The notes beneath the pieces are model-generated. The model saw nothing but the letters and a program-made list of their open reading frames with translations, did no database searches and was not told the origin of the DNA. Below, one piece after another: positions 9,701-24,700 of a stretch of DNA of 64,000 nucleotides. This DNA is from Tomocerus qinae (taxonomy: Eukaryota > Arthropoda > Collembola > Entomobryomorpha > Tomoceridae). The number at the start of each line of letters is the position of its first letter. The stretch's first letter is position 1. Location: positions 10,411,501 to 10,475,500 of the forward strand of contig CM034550.1 in the NCBI GenBank assembly GCA_020055645.1. The letters run 5' to 3'. Made by a program: the position numbers and the translations under genes.

Positions 9701-12700
9701 GGTTTACTTTTCCAGTAATAATCATTGCAGAAATATCGAGGATAAAATTATAGCACACAACCGTCAACCACATTCACATCATTGCAAACATATACGCTAT
9801 TTAAGATCAGTAAGAACCCCTAATAAACATTAGTCATAGAAATGCAAAATGCACTCAAGACAATACATAACAATAACCAACATCACGCTGCACGGTTCGC
9901 TACTGCTTTTGTACGATTACCGGAAATAAAGCGCATAGTATTAAGGAAAAGCTCCTTTTCCTACTAACGCTTTTATATCATACGGCTCCCATGTATACAG
10001 GATTGACAAAAAGGATTATATTCTCCCTCACACTAATTCAAAACGTTGTTGCAATATAATCTGGGACTTCCGGGATTATTTCTGTAGTAATTTCTATTTA
10101 GTGACTCCAAGGAGAATACAGCAATAAAAGGCAGAAAAGAGGTCAAGCCTAAAATTGGTGAGGATTCGAATCTAATAAATAGTGGTGTATTGTCCTTGGC
10201 ATTTATTGGTTGAGATTTAGAAGAATCCAGTCTTTATAGGATGCCCTGTAAATGTAAAACAAATAGAACAGTTTGTTTTCCTAATTTTTTATCAATTAGG
10301 AATGGGGAGAAGAGTTGTAAGAAGTCTGGGAGTAAAGACGCAAAAAAGGTTTGGCATGGTTTGTCTTATTGGGGAGCAGTGCTGCGAAGCACGTAGTCTG
10401 TGAAATGATACTTAAAAGAACCAACGTCTGAGCTTCTGGGCTAACAATACCTAGAATCCCTCTCCTGTTTGACTATAAGATCCATTTGGATTTAGACAGA
10501 CGACAGACTTTGCGTGTAGTGAATTGCACTGGATAGAGCAAGTCGGTCAGACAGAGAAGTCAACCCTCAACTTGTTTGACTTTGTATCGTTGCGTTGACT
10601 TTATCGTGCAAGTGGGAATACATTCTTTCGATACTACCATTTAAAAAGGAGGAGGAGAGGAGAAAGGAGCAAACTTTCTCTTGTCGTCATGTAATGCAAT
10701 GGATAGCTATGACTATTCTTCAATGAAACCGCCAAGTTCTATATGTAACAATACTTAATCTTCGTCCTCGACTTTCTCCTTAAAAAACGAGAGGCCAAAC
10801 TCTCATAAATGCCGCCTTGCTCCCTACCATTTTATTAAAACTTTTTTCAAAAGCACGTTTTTATTTCAAGGCGCCTCCAATGCAATCTAATTTGGCCTAT
10901 AATAAAAGTAATCATAAAAACATACACTGCTTATTGCCGTTTATACCAGAATGTACGTACAGCATAACCGTTAATCCCACATCTAGTGCAAAGCACAGCA
11001 ATAATATCCCAAGGAAACATTTGTTCCACTCTCGCTCTACCAAAACTGACCTTTACAGTCTTGGGATGTCTCATAGATACAATCAAACCAAAAATTCAAG
11101 TTGATACTGGAGAAAGCTAGTTTTACTTACAGTTTATATACCTTCACAATAGTTCCAATTTGTGTCAGCTTGAGATATTGTCATTTTTGATACACTAAAG
11201 AAATATAAAACGATAAGTGCTTCCTCGTGATAGAAAACAATATTTTTTTCAATCTGCTAGATAAATCTTGATTCTTGACACTCGTAAGTGTAATTGTGAT
11301 GAAAAATCTCAGATCTTTCTGTTTATTCACTACTTATCATTACTTTTGTCAACTTCCTAACAAATTACAATTATTACTGCAGTCGTTAGTCATTACTTAG
11401 AAGAAAATAACTCGAAGGAAATCCTTTGCACTTCAAGCAACTCAACTCAATGTCACAAAAATATTTTTACTGTCGCTGCTCGTGCTTATTGTAAGTGAAG
11501 TTGCAATTTATCATGTCATGGAGAAGTAGGATACTAACTAACTGCAGTGGGAAGGAAAAAAATGACAACTGACATTCTTTCTAGGTGCCTAAGTATATCA
11601 TTCTTCTCAGAATGTGTTTTTGTGACAAGACGACAGCCGTCATCCTATCAACTATGAAGATGAAATGAAATACGAAAAGTCAACACAGCAATACAAGATC
11701 CTCACTGAAGCATGTGTTAGTTTTGTAAACCACTATCCACGTATCTTTCTGTAGAAGCGATAGCAAATAAAGAGACTATAGTGTACAGAATAGAAAAAAC
11801 AGACAAAAAGGTCGTAGTCACGACAAGTAGAGGTCTGACTCTTTGATAGCTTTCCACCTTGGGCTAAATTCATCACGCCATGTAAAATGGATGAATTTTG
11901 TATGCAATTCTGAGTAGTAATTCATCTAAAGGGAACGTTAGATAAATAACGAGGGAGTCAAATGGAAATAAATACCTAGAGATGCTACGTCGTGGGATGA
12001 ACAAACACTGATAATATTAAATGTTTTCCATTAGTGATGAAAGATGCACGGATTCGAGGGAAATACTCATTTGCAAAGAGATTCTTCACACCTTTTCTAT
12101 GCTTAGTTTCCCTGCTACACAAACAAAGTCAACCAAACTACGGTATGTACATTGCTATAAATAATAAACAAAGTCTAGCAAATCAACACCTAAGTAAAAA
12201 CATAGCTGACAGAATTAACTTTAGATTCTGTACACAGTACAAACCGAAATTTGATTATAGTACCTGCATTACAAATAGATACTCAACCATAGCTTCCTAC
12301 TCAACACACAACCCTTCGTAGGTACATATTATACCGCTGTGCTGTTAAATCTGCACTTCTAACGAAACGTTAGTGCAAGCATGATCTAAACATTTTTAAA
12401 ACGTAGTCGTGAGCGGATACAGGAGGTTGCAATTCCAGAAGTGGAAGAATCCCTACGTAAATCACAGTAAAATTTTAAGAAATGCGAATAAAACCTCAAA
12501 TAAATCGATTTTTTGAAATCCAACGTAATTCAAAAGTTTACCATGATCAAGAATCTAAAATTATTGAAACTACTTGTCTTGAGTTTCGTCAATCAGATAC
12601 AAGTTCAAATATTAAATTGGACAAAAAGATCTCCAAGATTTGATAATTTTACAGACCAATTTCATCATTTCGGGAAACTCCGAATTTAGAAATCCTTCTG

Positions 12701-15700
12701 TATTTTTTCCCAGTTACAGTAAATACTGATATTATAATTATTTAGATGCCAGGGGTCCAATATTGTCCAGAGAATTTTACTTATAAAATATTTCCACCAC
12801 TGTACATTAAATAATGTTGGGTCAACCAGTGTTATAAAATAGTAGATGTATTGTAGTAGAGTGGAAAGGGATAGTGGCCAGGCGTGTTGAATTTCATTAG
12901 AGGAGTGCGCTGCACTGCTTTGATATTTATGATAACAGTATTCAGCAGTCACCACCCACAATGAAGCTAATAGTGACCGTCTGTCGGAACGTGTAATGTC
13001 TAGTTCTACTCTAGTGCGACTTTAGTACAAGTTAAATAAAATGCTAATGATGAGAATGATGGGATAGACTATACCACTATTGGGAAGAGTTCTTTGTGCA
13101 TGTCTGAAATAAAACAAAGTAGGTTTATGTATACAGAAGAGTCTGTAAAGAAATCACTACATTTTGTGTACCTAACAAATTACTATATTTATAGAATGTA
13201 AGTGCCTACCTGACGAAACTTCTTGGCATCATAAATAATGCAAAAGAGATGGAGATCTCATGTTAAATTCATAGAGTCTCTTCCCTCACTTTTCTAACCC
13301 AATCTGTCAGGGACATAAGAAGTGGACTGATATGGTTTGCTATAGGAGTGCAATATATTCTCTCCTCTAAGGGACATGATATGTCAATTATTAAGTGTAT
13401 CTGTTCCTTGCTGAATAGATATCACGTCGGGGTTCTTTCCAAGTTAAATTGCCAAAGTATAATAGGTAGAGCGGTGGGAATTGGGAAATACATATTTATC
13501 TCTTACAGATATGGATGAGATTTAATCAAGACAAGACATTTGCTTCTACTATCTCTTGCACTTCGTCACTTTCCTTTTTGCTATCATATTAAACGAACCC
13601 AAACCAAGCCGCATCTTTCACACCAGGTACCTAGAGAATCCACTCTCTCCTGCCTCTGAAATCCTTCGTGTGTGTCTTCAGGGCACGTAAGTTCTACCTA
13701 ACCGTGTACATTTACTTACACCTTCTTCGGAGTCTTCTTTGTTCATCAGAAAACTAAAACAAGATATCCCGAAAACCTAAAATGCTAACTTCCAAGTGTT
13801 CCTTCCTGGGAATTTCACTTGAGAACCGTCACTCTTCAAAATTGAACTACGTAGTTATACTTCGACAAAAGGTATTATTTCCATCATATCAAAAGATTGA
13901 GAGCAAAATGAAATGAAATTCACACAGTATTACCTGACACTATAAGAATGTAACGCGTAGTATTTTAAATGATTCTCTTCGGGAAAAACATTCCAATTTG
14001 CTACTCGTCTTTTGTTTCTGTTTGCCAAAATCTATTATACTTTTCTACCCAAAATACTTTCTTTTATATAGACAATGAAAATATGGAGAGGAAAAAGTTG
14101 AAAACAAAATAATATAACTAACTCAGTATTGTGATTGTGGAACAGAGTTTCTTTAACATTGCTTTGACACTTGCTCTTCATTATGAAGTTAGTAATGAAA
14201 TTGTATCTATAGCTCGTAGCAGAAAAGGGAGAAACTTTTTCAATTTTGGGTTTGTTTATTTATTTACAGTTCAGTTGTACCCGTTTGGTGAAAAGAGAAA
14301 ATTCCTTTGTTCTACCAGAAGTTGCTGTTATATAACTCTGAAAATAATTTCGGCAGTGCCTATTTCTAAATTGAGCTAATCGAGATATCTAGGATCGTGT
14401 TAAGTACAAAGAAGTTCTCTATTTTGTGTAATCATTCCTACAAATGGATAATTGAATTAAATGATGTCAAAATGATGTAAACGTATGGGATTCCATTAGA
14501 TTCTAGGAATAAATTCAAACATTCCATGCAAATGGAATTAGGTTATAATTTGTTCGTTGCAGACCAATAAATATCTCACCAGGCCAAGAGCAGACCCCCC
14601 AGTAGCTATAAAGATTGCACGTGAGGATTTAAAATCCTCGTTTGGCAACAATAGTTTAATTTACCAAACTCATTTGTTTACCGTTACGAAAAGCAGATTG
14701 CACTGAACAAACTAACAATAATAATTGACTTACGCTATTTGTTTACATTCGATGAAATGAAAGATAAATAAATGCTAATCGACAATCGATACTCTTCAAT
14801 TCCATCGTCATCACTGTACTTTGAACCCATTGTTTCCCCCAAAATACTAAAAGATACTACTAGCAATAAAATAAACTTACTTGGAATCCATCATAAGTCC
14901 AACTGGCAAACTTCATCGTACAGTTCTGCTCATCAAATGGAAAGTATTCCACATTGATACTACATGACGACTTGAAAATTGCAGTGCTCAGCCATGTAAT
15001 GTTTCCATCCGATGATATGATGACGTTCGTGCTCAGAATTGCTAAGTTATACTGACTATCCGCACTGAGCACAAAAAAGTTATACACTCATATTATTATC
15101 ATAGACAAAAATTGTTGTCTACTATCAAATATAATAGACCCTAAAATATTGTAATACCTACGCGAGAAAATTGTTATGATGATGAAACAATTTTGATTTC
15201 TGATGGAGAAAGTAGAAATGCATCTAATCTACTACTTTATAATCCTAAGACCTAGGACTACATTGCAATATCACTCCACAATTATAATTTTTTTCCTTTT
15301 TTTAATAAACAATAAAGAATTACTACCCATATAAACTCAGAATGTCTTAAGATACAATGTCTTACGCTACAAATAACATTTTTGTGCTTAGTAGCATGAA
15401 CTGATTCTTTAATGTAAAAAATCTTTTATACTAAGTATCTACATACATCTCGAATTTTGTCCGCAAAATATAGTACCATCATTTTCGATGATTCTAATAC
15501 TGCTTTATACATATCGGGATAAAAGTACTATTTTATCGACAATCTAGTAAAAAGGAATATCAGGGTTATTTGTACTGTATAAGATCTAGACAAATAAAGA
15601 GGATATATTTTCCTGGCACTTTATTCTCAATTCGCTGAAAATAAGTTGATCTCCGACTCCAGGTAAGCTTAGAGAGCTTTATGTCTGTACTATGTTTGTT

Positions 15701-18700
15701 TAAATTGCTTCTGATTCATTTCTTGAAAGGTTCAAAGATACAATTTAACGTTCTAGTAAGCACCTTACTGAAAAATCCATTAGGAATGAGATGTTTATGT
15801 GTTTGAAAATACATTTCGTTAATATTATGCAGTATTCTTCAGAGAGATACATATTATAAGCTACCATCTACTACTAATAGTAGCTGCAGTGTAATATATT
15901 TGAGAGAATTAGAGATATGCTTTGCATAAGGATTTTACTGTAATTGAGTTTAGTAAGATCATGTAGTATACACATGTGGGAGTGAGATTTGTTTTGGCAA
16001 CATTGATACTATAATGGAAAGGGCACATACTTGTTATACAAGATGATATCAGGTTTCCAAACTTTCTCCGCAGGGATACGAATCACTTTGATGCCTCCAT
16101 ACTCTGCAGGATTCCATTTCAAAGTGTAATCTATCCACATCTGAAAAACAAAATTTAACATGCTGCAAATATTCATAATTTTCCTTACTACACATTTCTA
16201 AGAACAACCAACAAACCACATGCAGAACATTGTAAGGCAATACTACAGCTATTGTGATAACCGTAATATAAACAAATAGCTTTCAGACCTGAAGCAAATT
16301 ACTACCAAATAGCCGCAAAAGCACGTTTCAATCTCAATCTACAAACATTGCAAGCAATGTTATGAGCAATAATGCAATACTGTAGAAACTACCTTAACTT
16401 TCCATCGACTACATAAACTACATTGATGTAAAATATAAACATTTAATAAAATTTAAACGTAAACGTAAAGTATTGCGTTGACATGAGAGTTATTGTATAT
16501 GTATTGAAAAAAGTTTAACATTGTAAGAAATAAATTTTATATTATTTGCAAAGGTTCTGTTCAATGGAAGATAAACTGGTAAAAGTTTACTTTGCAGTAG
16601 CAAAGCTTAGTTTTGAACAAACTGAGTTTTAATATAAACTGTAGCATGTCAATTTGTTGAGCATAATACGTCGCAGTTTCCTTACGTCGTAGTTCAATCC
16701 GGCTTTGATTTAAACTTCTCTTTAAATGTCAAATCTTTCTTTACTGGTTATTCCATGTAAATAAATTCATCTAGTAGATGTCCTTTATTTAATTATATTT
16801 TTTTCCTTTCATGACAAATTGTGGCTTAACGAGAAATGACATTTTTATAAATTGGATCAGCCGAGAGCAAATCATTGCGGTAGCTAATACAATTCCTTAA
16901 ATTGATGTAGGATATATTTTATAAGTAAATTATAATAATTTTACTTAAATAAAGTAGGTACATTTACATAAGTTGTGTAATGTGTGTTAGCATGAATTTA
17001 TTTAGCATGTGAGCTGGCAAGGGAGATATTAGAGTAGGGTATATTTTATTTTGGGATTTCTTTTCACGAGGGGAAACATAAAAGTATTTTTGGGGTATAC
17101 CAACAGATAGGTACACAAGCATCTTAAGAATAACAATGTTAAGCAGTTATGTTATGAATGCACATGCATAACCCTCACCCACATAATATTATCTCTTATG
17201 CACCAAAATGAAAGTTGATATACTACGTGCTGTATTCGCAAATGGAAGTAGTAGTTCAGGTAGTATATAGGATGCATTCTCTTATAATAGTAGAGCTACA
17301 ATAACAATGTTTCCTGCTGTCCCATTTTGATGTCTTCTCTATTTCATTCCATTTTATTTTAGCTAGGGTTATATTTTGCATGTCTCCTCATTTCCCTTTT
17401 CCTTTTTTAAGGGAGTGCTTTTCTTTCGATCCAGATTTTTGGATGGAATTCTCTTTTTAAGAGAAGAAGCTTGAGCAGCATTCAGTAGCACTCACATTAT
17501 GTAAAAATAACGTCAAGAAGTCAAGTCACTCTCTGCACTAATTTGAGTTTACACAACGGAAAACGGTTCCTATTATGCAGAATGCATGAGTACACTAGGT
17601 AATCCACTAAATAAGTCCTTGCCTCGCCTAGGCAGGACTAAAACAGACTTAAAGAATTAAGATGAGAGTTTCTAGTTTCTTTAAAAGTGTATGCATACCA
17701 AAAAGAAGTAAACACAGCTGCGAAGAAAATAAATATGACCAAAAATGGTCGGTTGGGACAGAACAAAACTGAACTATATGAACCAAATTATTACATTGTA
17801 TTTGTTTAGTTTGCATTTTGTCAGCCTTTATGGGTTTTCTGACTGGGGTTTCTATTGCAGCACAGCACATACGTTTAAACGTAAAATAAAACGGTCATTT
17901 TTTACCCCAGTACTTTTCCACTCCCGCTCACAGCTTAACCACGTAAACTCCTACTTACATTTTCCCAACTTTATTTAGACAAAGTTCTCGGTCGAGATCG
18001 CCTTTCATATATGCATCATTGGAATCACTACATTCAAATTAACTATATCTGTAAGTTACAAGGCCCGAGGGTGTTCGAAGCTATAGTTATAGAGCTTTGA
18101 AATTTACATATTTAACTCCAATGAGACCCGACACCCTCATTTGCAACATCAGCCCCACAGCACACACACAACACAACAACAACAACATAACATCAAAAGT
18201 TTATATGTACTTTTGGTATGACTGTTTATGTTGATCACCTAACCTACATAAAAAAATATCGTGAAATTTACTATTGATGTTATAACTAAGGTTAATAGAT
18301 ATTATAGTACTAGTACTACTCATGATACTAGTACTATATATCTAACCTATTTACATTACTAACATCCTAATCCTACCTTAAAACAAAGAAGTAACAAACA
18401 AACACTCATTTTGTGTTTGACAATTGTGTGCTACACAGCTACGCATTTTTTTCTAGAAAATTTTCATCTGTTGACAGATAAGTTCATTTTATTTATTAAT
18501 TTTTTTCATCTTCTCACAGTTTAATTTCTTTAACTGTTCTAAATGGCTGAAAAACTTGAGTGGGCAATGACTGAAATAAATATTACCTACAAGGACCTTG
18601 TAGATATTTTTCGTTTAGGTGCAAAATTTAGCAATTTCTTGCGTTTTTAGACATAAATTGATGTTATTTCTTGGGGTAGTAATAACTAGTAATAACTAGT

Positions 18701-21700
18701 AATTGAATAGTAGCAATAACTAATAATGCTAAGTAACGAATAGTAGTGAGAATAACACATTATCACTACTATTCACATTCAACATTTACACACACATCAT
18801 TACTCAAGCACAATGCACAAGTCGGGTGAGCTAAAATGAGTGCGGTCGGCTCCCATTGCACACCTACCTCTTTCCTCTCCTTTCAACCCTTTTCCTATCG
18901 CGACCGTTTTATTTTTAGCTTAAACCTATGTGCACAGTGACCTTTACTTTTATTGTCCTTCTACGATAAGCTTTTAGTAATCGCTACATCTACCAAACCT
19001 GATGCTGTCTTCGTCTAAAGACGTTCAAAAATTACTGCAGATTGGCTATGGATATTATGCCAAGTACGAATGAAAATAAATTTTAAACTAAGACAAAGTT
19101 CATTTTCATTGCAATCTCTCCTAATTTTATTGCGGCATAACAAAAAAAACATTCACCACTATTTTCAACATTGTAAACGATAGTTTTCATCTAAAATATT
19201 TTTTTTTCTAGACCAAGACTTTTTTTCTAAATATTGGGTTCGGTGGTGATTTATAGTTACAGTAGTTATAGTATACGATTTTGGCTCAGGAAACGAATAA
19301 TACTGTAAGATTTTGTTGGCAACTGCAATCTGCACCAGTCTAAAGTTATTTCATGGAGCCGTAGGCAGAGTTTAATGATAAATGGAAACAAAAGCATCTG
19401 TCATATGCATGAGTAGCAATTTGAGATTTGAAAAAGTAGCAATTTATAATTTTGAAAGTTTCCGCTCAGAATTGTGTGTATAAACTACTATGGTGTGAGA
19501 ATAGAGAAAAATGGGTGAAATCTTTCAGAACAATTTACTTTGGTAAATCGTTTCGGCACCTTTAGTATGCACAGCTTCAAGGAACACGTAATAAGTATTC
19601 TCATTTCTTTGGGTCGTAACGGTAAGTAGCAGGAGGTTGGTTTCCAGTTTCTATTACACCACGATAGTCATGAAATTGAATTTGTCTACTTAACGAATGT
19701 GATAGCTTAACGAATGTGGTACATATGTAACTAGGTATGTACCTACAAATAGTGCAATCTATTCTGAAATGCATTGTTGCAACGGGTGCGAAGAAACACT
19801 AGGAAGTAGAGTGGAAGTTCTGTGATGTGAATGTGAAGTATAAAATATAGGATTGACTAGAGTGAGTGAGTAAGTAAGAGAACCGAAAGATCATGATGCC
19901 AGGAGATTTCGACAAGATTTTCCCTTTCTACCCTAGCAAAACATCATCTAAATCTAAAAAAACATAGCCAAACTTTTAGCTCCTATTCCTATACACATTT
20001 TCTTTATCCAAGATATGCTAGTTTACGGCCAAAAAGAAAACGATGGATGAAACTACGTAAGCTGACTGAGAAAAATGACATCAAATCTTCCTAAAGACAG
20101 CTAACCATTTGTTCCGGAAAAGCCTAAGCACCAACCTCTGGTCAAGAATCTCCTCCACTTATATGACCAAGCCAAATTGGACTCCAGATATCTAGCTTTT
20201 ACCGACTGCCTCCCAACCCACGGCGACAAATATCCTTTGGGTACACAAGATCTTATGAAAACAAAACTCAGCACCAATCGATACCCCAGATTTAAAATTC
20301 ACCGTAGAAAACTCTCATACTTAGGTATTCTTTTTTATCCAACATTTATTGCTTTATTTGATTTGAATATCTAGCCAGTAACAATCATCTCTACACTAAA
20401 TCCAAAAATAGTGGAAGCATAAGGTGTAGAAAATATCTTTTGCTTAATATAACTACCCTAAGGATAATTTTTCTTTTTCGATATACATAGATATTCGATT
20501 GTCTATTTATAATAATTATGACACTGATAACTTGACATTGAAATAGACTCAATTCTTCGATTGTTTATTGATACAAATATTTATAGCTAGTGATCCTATA
20601 AAGTCAACAGTGTATCTATTCCATAAAGTTACCACAGATAAGACTCCTGAGGGAGTCTTGATTTGCTGTCATTTTTTTAGGAGAGAGCTACGAAGTTTCT
20701 TGGCAAATAAATAAAACAGTCGTAATGCCCCATCTGAATTTTTCAGCACGTCTTTCCCATGAGCCTTGTTTCTGCGTTGTTGTCAAAAAGGGATGTTAAT
20801 TTCGGGTGTGTCTATTTTGTTTGCGATGACACGTATAAATGGTCCCAAAGCATTAAGCCTAATTAGATACATTTGGGAAGATACTATGTAGGAACTACTT
20901 AATGATGTGCTGAAATCATTCGTGCTGTCTCTAGTCCCCGTGTTAAATGATGCACATGCAATTTGACAATGGTATGATTAGAGCCATTTCATCGGAATAT
21001 ATGGCCACATTACAGGAGTATCTTTCTGTAGAGGATTTATAGTGTATCATTCACATGATAAATGGTATATAGATATTTAGAGTTTAGTAATCACGCCTGA
21101 GTGGTGAAACAGCAAGAGTAAACAACGGAAATTAACTATCGGTAGTGAACATCAAATTTTACGCTAGGAGATAGTGAACGTGGCCGTGGGAGATCCTTTT
21201 TAGATTTACTACCCTTTAACTGACCGTGTGGGGCTTACTGACTTTTGTGTGACAATAGGTGAAGGATCTTTATTTAATCGGATTTTGACTTTCAGCAAAT
21301 ATTGTCCAGTTTAAATAACTGCCATTTCTATTTCTGATCCTATAATTAACACGCAACAGTGGTCAATAAGTACGAAAAAAGATTTACTAGACGATAATAA
21401 GGTTTTTAGATGACTTGTGTTTTTCCTGCCCTTTATTTCCAAATGAAAGGACAGTCAGAAAACTGACGGGGTAGAACAGTCTGAGTATTTGATACAAAGA
21501 ATAGAGTCTTGACTCACATCTCAAAGATACAAAGGGCAAAGTAAAGGAAAACACAGACGCAGGCTTAACTCAATAATTGTCTCTCTTGTCCAAGGGAGCC
21601 TTGAGGAAATAGCAAAGCCTTTGTTAAGACACTAATTGAGACAGAAAGCTCTTTGAGTGAAATATAACGGAATATGTTGTACCTGAGCGGAAGATCAAAC

Positions 21701-24700
21701 TAAAAAAAAGTTCTATACGCTCCTAAATCTGCTATGCTCTATCAATCATTGTCACATAAGGAAGGATACGATCACAGAAAACAGAACCAGTGGTATTTGT
21801 GTTTGATGTCGTAAAAGTAGTTTTATGATTTAAGTGACACATCAAGCTAAATTAACACAGCGTGATACCCTTCGGTAAAATACCTTAGCTACATAAACAG
21901 AATAGTAGGATTAAGATCAAAACTAGATCATTATATAAGAAAATGTAGGTACTAATCAACTTTACGTAATCTATACACCTAGCGGATTATATGGCACTAA
22001 TTATTTTCAGGAAAGTGAGTGGAGGGGTCATAGAGGTCAAAATTCTAGAATAAATATACGATAGATATGCACAAGTATTAAAACACAAGAAAGTAAGGGC
22101 ATCATATACAGATAATATTAGGAAGGCCAAATCAAGGTTCCGCTAACAGTTTTAGTAGCCCGGGTCTCCAGAGCTTGGCTATTGACACGTATGACTTTTG
22201 CCACAAAACCAGTAGAGCTTGTATTGACAATTTTAAACAGAAATGACATTTTTGGTAGATAGAGTATTCTGTATAGAAATTGCTGTGCAGATGACTTGTA
22301 ATTGGGTAGTTATTCTACGTCTGAGAGCTATAACTACATAAATATATATTTATGGGCTACAAATTCGGTTAGAGGTGATTGGAAGTGGTATTACAAAATA
22401 AAGTATACAGAAAACCAAATTGCTTCTCGTTAGTTTATTTTTAAATGTATAGGAATGTTATATAAAAACGTAATTATGTAGTCCATTTAGACTGCAATTT
22501 AAAATAGCAGATGTAAAATTGTAGATAGAAATGGTATAGTTGACTGGATTTGGGAGACAGTAAGGAACAGTGGATGTAGAGAGTGAAATAAGAAACTCAC
22601 CAAGGGTAAATCTAAATAGTTAATGCATGAGCGGATTTGGAAGAGAGTTCTTACGCTATTTTACCACTTGCCCATATTTTATTCAACTCGAGTTGTCTCT
22701 TTTTTCGCTCTAATAAATAGCCATGAAAAATGATGACTTTGATGGCAAAAGAGAAAACGTCTTTTTTCAACTGGTAAGAGTTTTTAAATTTGGATGGTTA
22801 AGCCACTGTTGTCAACATGTGTCTATAAAATGACAATTTCTATCTGTGAATATAGAATTGTAAAACTTTGAAATGTAAACTATTTTCACAAAGTTCAGTA
22901 AACAGATGTTGAAGTTTTAGAAAGGAAGTCGCATCAGATTAGTGATCCGAATGAATATTGTGTAATAATAAGTTATGTACTTCCCAAGACATAGTATCTA
23001 GTGTCTAGGCAGGTTTAAGCAGAGTTCAAAAGTGGAAACACGTCAAAGATGAGGAGGGCATAGTGCATCTTTATAAAATCCAAAATGCCTAGTTACTAAT
23101 TTAAAGTGATAAAGAAGACATTCCATCCGAGTTTCAAATGGATATCAAATTAATTTGATAAAGAGAAGTCAATGCATTAAAGAAATAGGAAGCTCAAAGT
23201 GAAAAGGATCCTACATTCTTTGAACCTAAGGAAAATTCATAGTTAGTACCCGACTAATCATAAGAAACGAAATACAAAGAAAAAATATAATGAGATGGAA
23301 ATCTCAGAAAAGACGGAAGCTGCTCACCAAGTAGGCATTATACATGTCTTAAACATGTCTAGTTATATCTGCACATTACCTGTCAGTTTTTATATAAATA
23401 CAGATTTACAGTCAACACCAGGAGACGAGTGAAAGTGAAATCCTGTCTGTAAACGATGTTGAAGAGTAAAGAAATGTGATATGACTTGAGTTGAGGGAAA
23501 GCTGAAGAAATAGAGAAAGTTCAAAAGAAAAAAGAGATAAAATTCCAAAGAAAACTGTCTGCGTGCCAAAAGAATTCTTAAGACGCGTATATAGGCTTCA
23601 CTTTATTAATCATAAATCCTCCGGAAGGATGAGAAGTGAAAGCTTTTAAACATGGCGGAAATCGGTGAAAGGAATCTAAAGAGAATGCATTCAGGCGTCA
23701 TGTCATAAGGATCCGTCATCACTTTTTTATTATTATTTATATACACATTGAAAATGGTCAACCTAAGATCTTTCTATCTACTATTTTATTTCCACAATAA
23801 TATTTGTTGAGCCACAGACACTAATATTTGTGTAATGGGCAGAAAGAGAGCTGTGTGTGCCCTGAATGTTTAAATGAACAACTAAATAAATATGTTGACT
23901 CAATGCAAGTGTATTTACTCTAGTCAGTATATAAACAAAACTACCCAAACTGTCTTCCACATAAACACAGTTCTGTAATATCTATTGTAAAATGTAAACA
24001 TCCACTGCCCAATGTTACCATACTTATATTACTGACAGAACTCTGTTACATCTTCTAGAAGCTAGCTACTGGGCTTTGTCGAATTTATGATATAATAAAC
24101 TTCTATTACAACATACCGAGATTTCTAGGATAAATATTAACCCAACCACAACATTCTGCACTTTGTGCTTTCGACAAAAAATATACATGCATGTATAGTC
24201 TACCACAATGATGCTGCACACAACTGTGCAGACTATATTTAGGTAACCACATAGAAACATGTTAATCATGTAGCATTGCAACTGTCCCGGTGTATCTCAA
24301 AGTACTTAACAGTTATATAGTGCACACCACTAAAAGATAGTAATATTTCTTGAATGCCAATGGTAAATTAGCTCTGAAGACAGAAAAGGGTAAGGAAGAT
24401 CATCTTAGGTTTACTTCCTTTAATGTACACTTTCACTCAGGATTAACCTTCGCTAGATACTAAGGTAATAAGTTACGGGCCTAGCATCCTAAGTACTATG
24501 CTCGTCTTTTCGTCTACTACCTAGTACGAGTATTTCGATAGTCTTCCGCTTCAACAACTCACACCAATGATTTTCATGTAAGGAAAACGAGGACAAGACA
24601 GGATCCTGTCGTGAACAAGATTTCTCATGAAAAGATTGGAAATTCTCCCAAGCGTTCCCTATTCAAGTTCTAATCAGTCATTTTCTATACAGAGCTACCA

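Noticed and set aside
10145-10180. GATTCGAATC, resembling a tRNA T-loop
   Set aside because: The expected D-arm, anticodon arm and acceptor stem are not present upstream.
10817-12321. Two 95-residue open frames in intron 5
   Set aside because: Compositions follow the local base make-up, start codons lack context, and no domain is visible.
14623-14639. GAGGATTT / AAATCCTC hairpin with one-base loop
   Set aside because: Only 8 bp per arm in AT-rich DNA. I considered a tRNA or regulatory stem, but no cloverleaf can be formed around it.
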